A stretch of DNA of 64,000 nucleotides from the NCBI GenBank assembly GCA_020091685.1, contig CM034601.1:38214034-38278033 (forward strand). Direction: 5' to 3'. The position numbers were made by a program, and so were the translations under genes. Below, in pieces: positions 21,891 to 34,569 of the stretch. Source of the DNA: Lutjanus erythropterus (Eukaryota > Chordata > Actinopteri > Lutjaniformes > Lutjanidae). The notes below the pieces were generated by a model. That model made no database searches and was not told the DNA's origin. It saw only the letters and a list, made by a program, of their open reading frames with translations. Position 1 is the stretch's first letter, and every line of letters begins with the position of its first letter.

Positions 21891-21892
<2 letters not shown>

Positions 21893-21894
21893 GT

Positions 21895-22780
21895 TTTTCA
21901 CATTTTTGGTCTATACTGTAGATCTACAGATACCATAATACAGTGAGCCTTGTGTTATTCCACTATGCACAGCATTTGGAGACTTAGTGCTGCCTGTTAC
22001 GGACATGTCACATGATGCGTATGGCCACTCTGTTTGGTCAACAGACATGCAAAGCATTATGGGTTAGATGTGGCAGAGCTAACAGCAGAGCGAAGAACAA
22101 CAAGGGCCGTTTTCAGCACAGAAAAATGGATAAATAATCACCTTGATTTTTATTTATTGTGTCTATGTGTGCAATACAGATGGACATTAGTGTTTCGCTA
22201 AATCTGAAGCAAACATGTTTTCATTTCTTGTAAATGATCAGTGTCATTGCACACTGTCCTTTTGTAAATCAAATGAAGTAAACCAAACTAAACAAAAGAT
22301 GTTCAGTATCATTATGGATTTATTGCAAAGACTCCAAAATCACACTAAAGTTCAAGGCTGGATTACAAAGTTTCTGGCAGTGAAAGTAACACAGCTGTGC
22401 AGAGTTATGACACAATAAATAATCAGAGTACTCTCATGTCAGCTATGCCGACATCGCCGACCTCTGCTACCAGGTTGGATTCTCTGTGAAATCTGATGAA
22501 ATGAGTCTGTGTTTACATTTTTCCAGCCACAAGTATGGTGAATAATATGTTAGCCAGTTAAAAAGAAGCAGGGGGAGATTTTCATTTTGATTATTTTAGT
22601 TTTACGTTACATTTTGTGGTGATTATGATGGAAACACTACTGCTTTTGTCCACAGGGGGGCTCCAGAATATGAAAGTTACTTGTAGTAATTTTAATGCAG
22701 AAATGCTACATGTTATACCATCACATTTACAAAGAATATAATAGCATTATATGCCTATTCATGTTTCCATATATAGTCAC
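21895..22780. other. Intergenic, repeat-like fragments, no gene seen
   Basis: Contains a short open frame (22215-22418) without features. The part from about 22440 on includes CACAGGGGGGCTCCAGAA and resembles dispersed fish repeats. No clear ends. Confidence 0.35.
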
Positions 22781-22799
22781 CTGAAATTAAAAGTAACTC

Positions 22800-22915
22800 A
22801 TTTTGCTTCCGTAGAATGAGTCGTTTATCTACACGACCGTGGGACCTCTTCCATGGAGTCCTCTGTGTTGTACCACCATGTTTCTACAGTAGCCCAGGAT
22901 GGACAAACTAAACAC
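22800..22915 (+). repeat. Interspersed repeat (CTCTTCCATGGAGNCC ... CACCATGTTTCT)
   Basis: CTCTTCCATGGAGTCC and TACCACCATGTTTCT recur at 63077-63117 as CTCTTCCATGGAGACC and CACCACCATGTTTCT. Part of a teleost element related to the AAAGGATAAGTGC block at 62983. Confidence 0.6.
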
Positions 22916-23627
22916 TGGCTCTACATTTGGCTTAGTTTCTCCTCATGCTTGGCAGGTGAGTTGGTTGCATTCTGCTCTTTCATCACTGGACGCCCCTAAA
23001 TCCTCCACACTGGCCCTCAAAGTATAGAACTTGATTAAATGTACTCAGTTCTACACTCCACCACTGATTAAAACTGTTATTCACATTACTCGTAAAACTG
23101 CACTTTTTCAAAAGTCTGTTTTCATCTCATGATGTCACTTTTCACCACAGTGGTAATGTCACCGTCCTCACATGCACCCTGCCTGTTGATCAGATGAGCT
23201 CCACAATGCTACCACTTTTAGCCAGTTAGCTCCCAATGTCAAAGTCATTCTGAAAAACCTGGCTGCTGCCTGCTGCCGTGAATAAACACAGAACACAGAC
23301 GCAGAATTAACTTCTCCTTTTATTTATTTAGCTTAACAAGTGTGCACATGTCCTGGCTAATTGGCTTAGGAAGGATTGTGAGCTCGATTTATCGCTCAGT
23401 ATCAAAGTGAGGAGACGCTGTTGCCAACAGCAGCAGCTTAATTCAGAGTAACCTCGTCCACGTTTAAGATGCTCCACAGAGAGGACACACACACATACAC
23501 ACAATCTGCAGAGAGCAAAAAGGTTGCTCTAGCAGACAGGAATTAGCAGCTCTTTACTTTGATGCTGATTAATTGTATATCCATCTTATACAGTATATGT
23601 ATACATACATATATATAGTAGAGCTGC

Positions 23628-23790
23628 AGCGATTAATCAATTAGTAATCAACTATTAAATCACCAACTATTTTGATCATCAGTTTGAGTTTTTAAAGACA
23701 AAAATATTAATTCTCTGATTTCAGTGTGTTTGGGGCTTTGGAAATACTGATTGACATTTTTTCATTATTTTCAAACAAATAACTATTAAT
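23628..23790. mobile_element. MITE-like fragment (GAGCTGCAGCGATTAATC)
   Basis: The left end AGAGCTGCAGCGATTAATC is the inverse of the GATTAATCGTTGCAGCTCT terminus of the 651-832 family, followed by AATCAACTATTAAATC. The right part is diverged. Confidence 0.6.
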
Positions 23791-23791
23791 C

Positions 23792-23960
23792 CAGTGGTTC
23801 CCAAACTGGGTGGTGGGCCCCCCTTGGGGTACACAGAGCCACTGCAGGTGGGGTCACAGAAGACCAGGGGAGAAATAAATAATGAAACAAAGTTGTAGGG
23901 GAAAATAAAGGAAATAAAGTTTTATAATACTAACATTTATTTCACTAAAATTCAACTTTT
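23792..23960 (+). mobile_element. hAT-like left-end fragment (CAGTGGTTCCCAAAC)
   Basis: CAGTGGTTCCCAAACTGGG is a canonical hAT terminus, followed by GGGGTACACAGAG. The right end was not found. It abuts the preceding MITE fragment. Confidence 0.6.
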
Positions 23961-24789
23961 GAATCCTTTTTTTTATCAGTTCTATCCCCAATTATTTTTG
24001 ATGAGTAATTAAAATGTTTAGGAACTTTTAAGGAACTTTTTTCAGCTGAGAGGGGGGCATGCCAGAATTTTTTTTTTTTTTCTTGAGAATTGGGACAAAT
24101 CATGACCTACCACAAAAAATATCCTCAAAAATTATTATTACCAACACTCTTAATTCCAATTTTTTGTTGAATGTATTCTTCAAGGATTTATACTGTATAT
24201 ATGAAATATAGAATTTAACATTTTTTGGTCTGCTTTAATTTTTTTTTTATTTCTAAACTGTCAGATATTTTCCCAGACAAGAATTCACAACTTCAAACAG
24301 TTTAAAAATGTGTTAAAAGCCGTCAGACTCTCAAACTAACAACAGGAAATGTGAACGTGACCTCACCTTCAGCGAGTCAGTTATTGTGGGAGGATACCCA
24401 CCACGACCTGTACACTGATAAAATTCATTCCACTCTGTGTAACGAGGTTTAACTTCAGTGTCAGCATGGTGGGGTAACACTGTGGTTTAGTGGGCTGTAA
24501 CACCAAATCACACAACCAGTTAACAATTAAGAAAATGTAATCATGGGATTACTTTCCATGGAAACTAACAAGGCCACCATTACTAAGAGACACTGAGTGT
24601 TTGGGTAGCAGCTGAAGAAGGGGATAATATTTTCATTTGTAAGCACAGTTTTACTGATCATGTAACCTTAAACAACTTTGTGTTGTATTGAACATCACCG
24701 CTGCTCTCCTCTGCGTGCTCTCTCTCCCTCTGTCTCTGTGATAGTTCATTAGCTACTTGTCAGATCCTGTGTTGTGATGCTGAACATCC

Positions 24790-24900
24790 TCACTGACAGT
24801 CAGGGCACAAAATTAGCGCTGCCAACAGCACAATGATGGTAAAATATGCAAGAGGCTGGTAGATTTACTTCACTCTGCGGCGCTGACACGGTGCTGTGGA
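24790..24900 (+). repeat. Second copy of the GGTAAAATATGCAAG repeat
   Basis: CACAAAATTAGCGCTGCC then GGTAAAATATGCAAGAGGC and GGTAGATTTACTTCACTC, as at 9127-9245. Confidence 0.55.
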
Positions 24901-25149
24901 CACGACTGTGTCTGGATACATCAGACTAATTAGTAAGGATCAATATCATTCATTTGTAATTCATAACCTCTTTGCCTCTGATGAGAACTTTTCTTCATAA
25001 GCATTTGTCTTTCACTCGTACTGTATGCATTTCTGATGATGAATGATTGACAGATGACAAATCACCTGGTGACAATGACAGATAATGACAGCTTTGTATG
25101 CAGTCCTCCAAAGATGGTGGCGTTCCCTCAGAATGCTCTGCGCTTCCTA

Positions 25150-26230
25150 TTTCCCATCAGTAACATAAGTATAAAATGTGCTGTTACAATCATCTTTGTT
25201 TTAAGATCAATTTTCTATAAAAATATTGGCCCTGATTTCTGTCAACTTTGTCAGATTTTTACTAAAACATGAGCTATATTCTAAGTTCCATCATCTCACT
25301 TCCTGGTTTCAAAAAAGACAGTAATGCTGCTCAAGCACTGGTAAGTTTGTATGTTTTGCATTAAATAATTTTGCTCTCAGATGTGTCTCAACAAAATAGG
25401 GGCCTTCACATGACAAGAAATTTGTCCTGGACCCACCGTGAGGTAACAGCACAGAGAGGCAAAGCACAGCGCTACAACCACTACGTCCTGTCTGCATGGT
25501 ATATAAACAGCTGAGGTAACGTTAACACTGGATTTAGCTAATTTGAAAAGCTATATGATTCACAAATTTTATAGCCCAACCTGACTGTTCACATTTTTGC
25601 CATGCATGTTTACAAGCGAGATCATAGTCTGTTACAGAGTTTGGGGAATCCTTCATGTCTAGAAGGGAAGTCTTGATTTGTGAAACTCTTGTGAGATTTG
25701 TGTATGTTGTTCCTTTATTGCGACGCTGCACGTGAAAATGATCAGTCTCGCAAGATCAGCGGGTCTGGGGTTCCCTTCCATCAGTCTCTTCCCCCTCTGC
25801 TTGTTTCATGTCCACACATCTGTGATCTCTTCTGGCTGCATTGTCACATACAGCTGTTATTTCATTGGTTAGGCTTTGAAAGGTCAGTGGCAGACAAGGT
25901 CAAAGTTCAAATAATTTGCACCACACCGAGGGGAGCGGTTCCGCTTAAACAATGGAACAGCCAGTGCAAAGTGTTTTTAACGCTGATCATCTGAGCAACT
26001 TTAAAAAATAAAATGTCTGCTCACTACGATTATGCTGTGAAATGAAAAAATGTAACATTTTGTCGACTCTGAAAGACGGGAACTCTGTTGTCATATTGTC
26101 CATCTGACAGAGTTGATGACTACATTTAACAGAAAATGAATTCAGTAGGAGGTTGGCCTGTTAAACGATCTTTTAAAAAATATTTTCCAGCATAACTGAA
26201 AAGTAAAAATCAAAACCCTCTCAAAACGCA
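25150..26230 (+). repeat. Family F repeat split by about 600 bp of unrelated sequence
   Basis: The first part (25150-25390) has CACTTCCTGGTTTCAAAA and ends TCTCAGATGTGTCTCAAC. The second part (25990-26230) starts CTCACTACGATTATGC and has AGGAGGTTGGCCTG. The uninterrupted order is seen, in reverse, at 4028-4690. The intervening piece has no obvious terminal repeats. Confidence 0.6.
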
Positions 26231-26984
26231 ATTCTGTGTGACATGCATATACACGACACTGCAGTGTTAACATGACTCCCATAGCTAAAGTGAAGTTGAA
26301 AAACAAAATGAGCTTTTTCATTGGCCCATATGCACTGAGCACGACAGCAACATTATGTCTCAGACCTCATTTGCTTTTCATGATCGTCTCCCTCAGCTGT
26401 TTACACTTATGAATCACAAACCACCATGAGCACCAAATGAATCACATTCTTAATGTTTTCCAAAATGTTGCCTTTAGCACTAACACAGCACCCTCCCACC
26501 CACACCGCTGCATTTATACTCTGCCCCCCTCCTCGTCTCACATCATTTCCGTGTTAGATCATTCAGATAAATTAGGAAACTACAGTACGACTCCAATTAT
26601 TAAGGTCAGCTCAGGGACAAGTTGCCCGTTTGAATCATCTGCATCCTTTCTGTCTCCTGCTGCGGACCGCTCCTCCTCCCTCCTCGTCGAGGGATCGTCG
26701 CTGTCACCAGACATATGCTAAGTGTGTCATTTGTGTCATTTCGGAGGCACACAATCAGATGCCTCCTCATGTGTGGTCACTTGTTTTGATTGCAAATTGT
26801 GTGTGTTGTGATGCTGCCTCCAGCGAAACACCTCATTCTCCAAACTCCACTCTGGAGTGGTGATGCTCTCTTTTTTAAAATTTAATGATCCTTTCGTCCA
26901 TGTTTAAATTGCTTGTTCGTGCCTACTGTCTCTTTAACTTTTGTCTAAACGATATAAGCATTTCAACAGAACAGGCAATATAAT
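26231..26984. other. Intergenic; possible conserved non-coding block at 26540-26760
   Basis: No repeat recognised. The block contains AT-core words typical of homeodomain-bound enhancers (TCAGATAAATTAGG, CCAATTATTAAGG) in otherwise balanced sequence. This is an impression only. Confidence 0.3.
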
Positions 26985-26988
26985 ACAG

Positions 26989-27210
26989 AGCCTATAAAAA
27001 GTTTTCACTTCCCCTTGGAAGTTTTCATGTTTTATTGTTTTACAACCTTGAGTCAGAGTAGATTTAATGTGACTTTTTTTTTATACTAATCACAGAAAAA
27101 GACCCTGAAATGTACACCTTAGTGTCAAAGTGAAAACAAATCTCTAAATTCACTACAAATATAAAACAGACTATTATATAATACCTGTTTGCATATGAAA
27201 GTGGTAACAT
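26989..27210 (+). mobile_element. Tc1/mariner-like non-autonomous remnant
   Basis: Contains CCCCTTGGAAGTTTTCATG, TTTTATTGTTTTACAACC and GTGTCAAAGTGAAAACA, an order known from a common teleost repeat usually placed with Tc1/mariner. No transposase part and no clear ends. Confidence 0.45.
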
Positions 27211-27317
27211 GATATTAAATTAGTACATCACCGCACTAAAAGTCCCAGCAGGACAAAGAAAAGGGAAAATAAGCTGATTAAAAATAGTAATGATGCAGAA
27301 CTGAGCGTTTTCAAAAT

Positions 27318-27478
27318 CCAGAGCTCAGTTGGTGAAGCATGTGGCTGTGGGTTTGACTCCCGCCTGCAGCCCTTTGCTGTGTGTCACTCCCCCACTCTCT
27401 CACCCCATTTCCTGCCCTGTTGTCAGCTGTCCTATTGATTAAAGGCATAACCCCCCCAAAGAAAAATTTAAAAAACCT
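27318..27478 (+). mobile_element. tRNA-derived SINE, second copy
   Basis: GAGCTCAGTTGGTGAAGC (A-box-like), GTGGGTTTGACTCCCGCC (B-box-like), then a CT-rich body, ATTAAAGGCATAACCC and an A-rich tail. It matches 2091-2289. A precise target duplication is not obvious. Confidence 0.85.
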
Positions 27479-27599
27479 TTAAAAATCAGTTTCAAACTTC
27501 AAATCTATTAAAATTAAATGCAATTTTTGCACATGAATAAAACATGTCACAAATAACGAAAAAGAAATATCTGACATGTTATATTACAAGTTGAATTCA

Positions 27600-28850
27600 T
27601 TCCAGTAAGCTGTCAAAGAGTGACCATGCGTCCTCTTGGGTCAGTTCTCATCCTTTTCTTGTCAATTCCTCGTGCACCTCTGACCCTGTGTGAACCCACA
27701 ACCCTGCTGATGAAGCTGCTGCCACGCTGGAGGAATCTCCACCTCCACCTTGTCATAATGAGACCTACTTCCTGTCACCCTCCTGGGACAGGGTTCCAGT
27801 GCGGGTCGCCTCTCATGAGGCTCGGGGATAATTGGGTAGTTTAAACAATCCAGTGAGAATAAGACACAACGAGGGCCTGCGCCTATATTTAGCAGCTCGG
27901 CACATGCTATTGTGTGATTGCACTGGGAGGGAGAAGCGTGCTGTTTTTGATCTAATTTCTTGCCCGTCTCCTATCTGGGTTAGAGGCGGGCTGTTATTGG
28001 AACGGCCACCTGTGGCACCAGGAGAAGGTGGACTATAATGGATGGCTGGGGGTTCCAACATGACAGCCGCAGTGCCAGGCCTGTTAACTAATCTGGATCA
28101 TTAGGACGAGGGCTGTGTATGACTAAAAGGAGAGAGTGGCTCTAATGTGAAGGAGACGAGAGGAGATGGACTGCCCTGCCGTGCCCAGAGCCTGAGTCAA
28201 ATGGAAGCCTGCGTGTTTATTCCTGACCCTGGACAGCAACCGGTCACTACCAGCCAAATTAGCTTAAGGACCGACTGGCTGGCTCTGGGTCAATGCCAGC
28301 GTGTAAGAGACAGAACAGTTGAGATTTTGGATGGTTGCCTGCCTCACTCAACCTCAGCTCTGACTCCTGATGATGTGTCTTTAAACGAATCTTTGATTGT
28401 TCAGATACAACACTGCCAAAACACAGTCACATCTTTACCCATTCATTCTTATAAGCCAGCTGGCAGGAGCTGCAGTTCACTCAGAAACACTTGGAATGGA
28501 GTTGACCATTTATAGCAAATACTTATACCGTTAGATTTGGCTCTAATGTTTGAGATTTATTCCCCCCTTAATAAACACACTTGTACATTAAATCTTAGTT
28601 AAAGAAACATCACAGAGGGAGGAGGAGGAGGAGGAGGAGGAGGAAGCTGCAGCATTTAGACAAGCTCATCAGCACAAATATATTGAAATAAGTGTCAGGT
28701 TGTGATGGCTGCATGAACATAATTGGAAGCTACTAGTCTACTAGTGTTGCCAGAAATGAAGAGAGTGAATGTGCACCAGAAAAACTGGGTGTGCCACATT
28801 AAATTTTCACTACAACACAGAGAAGTTTCAACTAATGTACGCCTCCGCAA
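27600..28850. other. Intergenic unique sequence with a (GGA)n tract and a possible conserved block
   Basis: 27820-28110 is GC-richer and non-repetitive. Open frames exist on both strands (plus 27832-28038, minus 28061-27813, plus 28147-28515) without domains or splice sites. 28616-28645 is a (GGA)n tract. Nothing here is called as a gene. Confidence 0.4.
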
Positions 28851-28854
28851 AACA

Positions 28855-29200
28855 TACATCAGAATCAGAATCAGAAATACTTTAAAGTTTATACATTCTC
28901 CTACAGTGTATAAAAAGATAATAAAACAATAATAACAAATTTATACAACAAGTATGTGCCTTATGTACAATATGTTACAGTGATATATAAATCTAAAACT
29001 GCAATATACAGAAAATAAACAATGAATGGATACATGAGAATGGATGTTAAATGATGAAAAACAATGTAATACAATGCTGCATATGTTGCACAGTGAGTTA
29101 TTGCACCAGGTATTATAAATTCAAGTCAACATATAGACTTAGCTACATGACCTAAACCATAACACAGTATAAAAAATGAATTATTCAGTGTCAGTGCAGT
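28855..29200 (+). repeat. Interspersed repeat starting AGAATCAGAATCAGAAATAC
   Basis: The lead ATCAGAATCAGAAATACTTT is a very common fish repeat start. The body is AT-rich with GTGCAGTGCAGTGCAG near 29207. The parent element was not determined. Confidence 0.5.
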
Positions 29201-29337
29201 CTTTGTGTGCAGTGCAGTGCAGTCATTTTTCAAATACAATTCAGGCTTAAAATAGAAAAGATAACAACTAGGCTAGATTAGAATTTACACAACATTCTCC
29301 AAAATGACATTTACATGAAACTTTATCAGGACTCAGC

Positions 29338-29610
29338 TAGAGCTGCAACTAACGATTATTTTCACAGTCGATTAATCAATCGACTATGAAATGGTGCAAA
29401 ATGTTGATCAGTGTTTCCCAAAGCAAGATGATTTTTTCAAATGTTTTGTTTTACTCACAACTCAAAGATGTTCAGTTTACTGTCAGAGAGGAGTAAAGAG
29501 ACCAGAAAGTATTCACATTTAAGAAGTTGAAATCAGAGATTGTTTGACTTTTTAAATGACTCAAACCGATTAATTGATTATCAAAATAGTTTTGCAAGTT
29601 GACAGCTTAA
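29338..29610 (+). mobile_element. MITE, near full-length (GAGCTGCAACTAACGATT)
   Basis: The left end AGAGCTGCAACTAACGATT is intact. It has CAGTGTTTCCCAAAGC, CAGTTTACTGTCAGAGAG and GATTAATTGATTATC. The right end is frayed. Same family as 8430-8744. Confidence 0.8.
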
Positions 29611-30743
29611 AGGTGAAGACAGAGTGGCTTGGTCTTAAATGTTTCAATTATTTCAGTGGACTCAAAAATCTCTGTGTCGTCTCTAAAATATTGTAGCATT
29701 AAATGGTAATTGAATGGTAAGCAGATATTTTTTGGATGAAAAGAAGAAAAGAATCTTGTTATCATTAGACCAAAACCGTGTAACTTTTGAACAAAAGGTT
29801 TTATTAAAGCCTTGAATGAGTGTCTTTTGAAATATTAATGTGTAAATGTCACATATTATAGCTTCATGATGTGTTTGCTGACATTTTTTCAGAATTGCCA
29901 GACACCATGCAAGTTGGTGCATGGTATATATTGTTATATTAAGTTTTTAGTTGTGTCTGGTTTTTGTTCAAAATCTATATGTTTGAGCAAAGTGTTGATA
30001 TTCCCATCATCCTAATCCTTTCATTATGTCTTTGCATTTACTGCATGACATTGTTAGCCTCAGTACCTTCTAGACGCTGACAGTTTTGGTGTCCATGTTT
30101 CCGTTGCCTAGCAGCTGTGTTCTCATAACTTAACCAGTTGAACGCCAAGCATGTCATGTACAAGACTTCCCATGACGTGACAAAGGCAGCAAAAGATTCA
30201 TAGTTAGCATATCGTTGTACGTTCAGTTTTTTTCTAAGCAAACCAATCACACGTTCAAATGCACGTTACATCATCATTAAGTGATTTTCATAGCTTTTAA
30301 ACAGGAAGTATTACAGCAGACCTAACAATGGTGCTTTCGGTCACTGTGGAGGGGAGCTGCACTGATAAAACTGGTTGATTCAGTCAGTGAAAATGTTTGA
30401 AATTTTAAGATTCAGTGTGAAATATCTGTTCACTTATTGTTGTACTGAACAGCTCACACCACTCTGCTCTATATGTTATCCAAACAGTGCAGCAGAGCAA
30501 AGTGCAGCAGCAAATAGTGCACAGAACACCAGCATGACTGTGGACACAATAACAACACTAACACTAATAACATCCATTGTGTGTGGACCAGGAATCAGTC
30601 TGGTGGGAGAGAATGTCACAGGTAAACATGACAAGGCCTTTAAAGAAATGTCCTTCAGTCTCAATCCTTGTGGCATTTTGTCCCTGGAGGAGGAATTTGA
30701 TTGTCTCAGCAGAGCAGCTGGTGTGAGTGAAAGGTTCAGACAT

Positions 30744-30809
<66 letters not shown>

Positions 30810-31254
30810 TGTGCTGCTGGTTGGTTATCTCTTCATATCCAGAACCAGTCTGGCTTAATATTTAACTTCTCTTTAATGGAGACTGAGATAAGACATTTTG
30901 GGCAACAGTCTCACAGCAGTTTGTGAAATAGTCACAAAATTTTATTTCATTAGATTCATTCACATGGAAATGAAGTTTCATTTTCATCACACTCAGCACT
31001 ACTTTATTTTTCACAGTTTTGTTGATTGAGTTTCAGGTGTACATGACAGTATATAATAACAATGAAATGATGATGGTTAACATGATTGAAATTGCATAAG
31101 TATTAAAAATGATCAAAATCCTGACAATAAAACAAAGTATAAAAGAAAAAAAAAGATAAGTGAGCTAAAGAAAAGGATGTTTGACACTAAAATTCAATAA
31201 AATAAAGTTAAAATACAAAACAACTAAATACAGATTAATAAATAATAATAATAA
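29611..31254. other. Intergenic, no gene seen; contains a (CA)n tract
   Basis: 30748-30803 is a long (CA)n microsatellite. The open frames around it (plus 30375-30926, minus 30805-30476) are extended by the repeat into TH or VC runs. A donor-like CACAG|GTAAAC at 30620 follows a hydrophobic stretch, but no matching exon was found. Confidence 0.45.
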
Positions 31255-31261
31255 AAGTGAA

Positions 31262-32060
31262 AATAGTCAAATCTGTACTCAAGTACAAGTACTGTTACAT
31301 TACTAATACATTACTCAGTTACAAGTAAAAGTGCATGTTAGAAAAAACTTAAAGTAAAGGTACAAAGTATTATTTTCCAGAAACTACTTAGAGTATTAGT
31401 TACTTTTGCCTGTTGATTTTAATGCATTACAGCCTGGATGTGGCTCAGACAAACTGACTTTCACCAGGACATCAGGGTTTGTCTCCCGTGAAACTAAAAC
31501 ATTATTAAAGTTACATGACATTATGTAGTCATGTGACTTATGATGTAATGTGCATCTTGTGATTTTCAAGTTGCGAGTTGCTTCACATGCTGACTCCCAA
31601 ATATGGTCCTATCCTACACTAACCAAGTTTTGCCTAAACCTAACCAAACTGAGTTGATCACATGTTAAAAGGCTTTCTGGCCATGTCAGAAGTAGTCGCT
31701 ACAGAATACTTGTGCTTCAATATCAGTAGCCACTGAGGCGGTGACAAATTGTTGATCAGACATGCTGCCAAACCCTGCTGCAGGTTCTTGGGGTTTTGTT
31801 CCTATGTTCTGGTTGTCTAGGCCTGCTTGTCATCAGATCATCTTATTGGCTACTAAAATGCAGATGAAAGGTTTGGATACTAATTAAAATTGTACTCAGT
31901 ACTAAAATATGATTTTGAAAGTAACTAAGTAGATTACGTTGTCTAATGAATACTTACATACAAGTAAAAGTACAGACTTGAAAATTTACTCATGAAAGCA
32001 CATGTACCCAAAAATGACTTGATTACAGTAATTTGAGTATTTGTATTAAAGTGATAGTGA
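31262..32060. mobile_element. AAGTACAAGTACTGTTAC-type element
   Basis: The left part has ACTCAAGTACAAGTACTG, then AGAGTATTAGTTACTTTT. The right part (31890-32060) has AAAGTAACTAAGTAGATTAC and ACAAGTAAAAGTACAG. The middle includes CCTAAACCTAACCAAAC, another common fish word. Related fragments lie at 33550-33700, 59075-59215 and 63745-63900. Ends uncertain. Confidence 0.5.
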
Positions 32061-32139
32061 TTTCAAATGAAATTTCACTTAATATCTACTCAGCCCTGTG
32101 CTGATGTGAGGATGGTGAAGATCTCCAGTTGACAAAACA

Positions 32140-32510
32140 CTCCTGGAGCTTCAGTGGTAAACAGTGTTGCAGCCAAATCCAGTACAATTGAAGTGAATGG
32201 TGACCAGTTCTAAAATGTAAAAAAAAAAGAACACAGAAAAACACAAAATGTCTCCATACTGCTCATGTGGTGTAAAAAAATGAAGAGATCTTCACCCATT
32301 CTCACATCAGCACAGGGGTGATATTGTTATATTGAGTGAAATTTCATTTTTGGGTGAACTATCGCTTTAATTACTTCCACCCCTGCTACTCATCCTCATG
32401 CCGACTGAAGGTCAGGTTTAGTTTTTTAGTCCACAAAACACTGCTGGAATTTCACAGGAAAACAGTGTTGTGGAATCTCCCAAATAATGGAAGTGAATGG
32501 TGATGTTTTC
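32140..32510. mobile_element. Two fragments of the palindromic GGTTCACCC MITE
   Basis: 32140-32369 ends TTTTTGGGTGAACTATCG then CTTTAA. 32385-32510 has AGTCCACAAAACACTGC and GAATCTCCCAAATAATGG in the left-arm order. The two are out of normal order, so this is a rearranged or double insertion. Confidence 0.65.
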
Positions 32511-33549
32511 TTAACTGATTTGCCTCATTTCCATGGGTCTTTAGATCATGTTAGAAACTCTGACAGCAACCAGCTGAAGGAAGCTTTTAGTTCCTTGAAA
32601 AGTAGTTCCTGGGACTCAAAGTTCCAGGTACTTGGAAACGTGGCTGATGTTAACTATTCCTTTACCCTTGCAAGAGATCAGAGTTTTTTTTATTCTCATT
32701 TCAACAGCCGAGCCAAATGTTACTTAGCCAGTTTCACTCCTACAGTGTGTTGATTCTCTCTGCAGCTACAGCATAAACACGGCTCCAGAAGAAATCGGTG
32801 ACTCTTAAAACCTCAAGTGGGCCGTCACTGGCTTCGTCTTTTGTTTCCCAAACAAGTGTCAGTCAGAGTTGAGTTTGTGTATTATGCTTCCTCCTTTCTG
32901 GCGGAAAACATCTCAGGGCTTGTAACAAGTGTAGCAAAGATCAAGTGAGAAATATCCTCCAGATACAGTGCCATCAGCCTCTGCCTGCTCTTCTCTCTGC
33001 TGCTCAGCTGTGACACAGGAGGCCTGCTGCTTGTTATGATGTTGTCTCTTGTAGGAGGCTGTCAGGTGCTGAGAGACAGCTGAAAGTTGAGAGAGAATCA
33101 TAAACCCTCCATTAGTCCCTGTTGTGTGTCTCTGTGCTGCAGAGCCGCCTGCCCACGCCAGGTGAACCTACCCACCTGCACGCCTGGAGGACAGCCGCGT
33201 CTCTCCATCATCTCTCTCTTCTCTGATCCTTTGTTTTCTTTCCGTCATGCCACCCTCTCTTTTTTCTCTCTCCCGTTCTTTCATTCCCTCTCTGTATTCT
33301 GTCATTCTCACCAGCTCAAACAAGTCCAGCTGCAAACATCACAGAGTTTTATACAGTAAGTCAACTGAGTGATCCTGTAACTTTGTTGTTGGGTTGAGCA
33401 AGAAAACTGCACTGCTTGGGTTCCATTACTACACCAAGCTTCCACATGTGTCTCCAGTTATTCACAGGCTATAGGATCTTATCAGGTTAAATACATACTT
33501 AACAGGAAAGATGTGTATGTGGAAGAAGGGAGATGACACACGGCATTAC
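32511..33549. other. Intergenic, no gene seen
   Basis: Unique, CT-rich in places (33200-33310). Acceptor/donor-like pairs such as CTGTGCTGCAG..CCAG|GTGAAC (33136-33163) enclose only a few codons and are not called. Confidence 0.35.
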
Positions 33550-33860
33550 ACATAGAAACAGAGATGGAAAGTAATTAAGTACAGTGTGAGTAAATACACT
33601 TGAGTACAGTTTTGAGGAAGCTGTACTTTACAAGAGTATTTCTGTGCTACTCCACTATACTTCAGAAGGGAATATTGTACTTTTTATTCCACCACATTTA
33701 TCTGACAATTGACCATTCCTAAGTCCCGCCCCTATTCACTCTGTGCTCCAATGACAGTTGAGCAAGCTTGGTACCTCAGTCACCATTCTCCTTTCCTATT
33801 TCCTGGATTTAGATACGCTATGCACTAGATTTGTCTATGTTGAAAAGAAAACCAAATTTT
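33550..33860 (+). repeat. AAGTACA-type repeat followed by a family E repeat
   Basis: 33550-33700 has AGATGGAAAGTAATTAAG and TTTTTATTCCACCACATT. 33705-33860 has CCTAAGTCCCGCCCC and TTGAAAAGAAAACC, the plus-strand counterpart of 13990-14190. A poly-T run follows at 33929-33955. Confidence 0.6.
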
Positions 33861-34569
33861 ACAGATGTATAACCTGGATGGAGACCTGTAAAATCAACAT
33901 ATATACACATCTTTACTCTTTCCCCACCTGTGTTTTTTTTTTTTTTTTTTTTTTAAAGTTGCCAGACAACGGCAGCATTTTTGACAAAATTCACTGATTT
34001 GTCAGCCTTCACAGAATATTCATATGTCAGCATGGAATATATCAAAAGAAAGAACAGCCAGACACACTTTTCAGACAAAAAACTGAGAAAACAGCAATTT
34101 TGCGAGACATTTTTTTTTAGCAGAATATCGACTTCACATATTTATTTTTGTTTTTTGTCACTTCATATTATGTGTATGACACCACTGTCAGTGTGCGTGA
34201 GTCCCTGCCCTCTGGCTTGAAACACTGAAGTGCTGCGGCGGGGAAAGAGTTAAGTTAGCTTATGCTACCAAAATGCTAGCTAGCTATCTAGCGAATCTAC
34301 ACTCATGACCATTTTGTTATTAGTTATCTTAAGTTGTAACCTGATATGTTGCTTTTTCAGAAAAGAAGAAAGTTGACAGAGGTATCAAGTTTGCTTAATT
34401 GTTATTGGAGTACAGAGCAAAAAGGGGTGGGACTTAGAAAGCATCAATTTGAGTTACCAGTTACTTCTTATTTTGAAATTTATTTTCTGTACAAAACAAA
34501 TGTGGTGCATCAATCTGTGAAAATGTCTCCTGCTTTCAGGTCATCTTAGACTAGACCTGAATCATTTGA

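Noticed and set aside
21657-21946. Plus-strand frames with poly-Y and poly-L runs
   Set aside because: Produced by the ATT repeat and lying antisense to the compact minus-strand gene.
28147-28515. 122-codon plus-strand frame
   Set aside because: No similarity I can recognise and no flanking exon signals. Length is within chance for this GC content.
30375-30926. 183-codon plus-strand frame, with a 109-codon minus-strand frame opposite
   Set aside because: Length comes largely from the (CA)n tract, which translates into TH or VC runs. The non-repeat part shows no domain and no supporting exon.
33136-33163. Tiny exon between CTGTGCTGCAG and CCAG|GTGAAC
   Set aside because: Only a few codons, with no partner exon. 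Splice-like pairs this short occur by chance.
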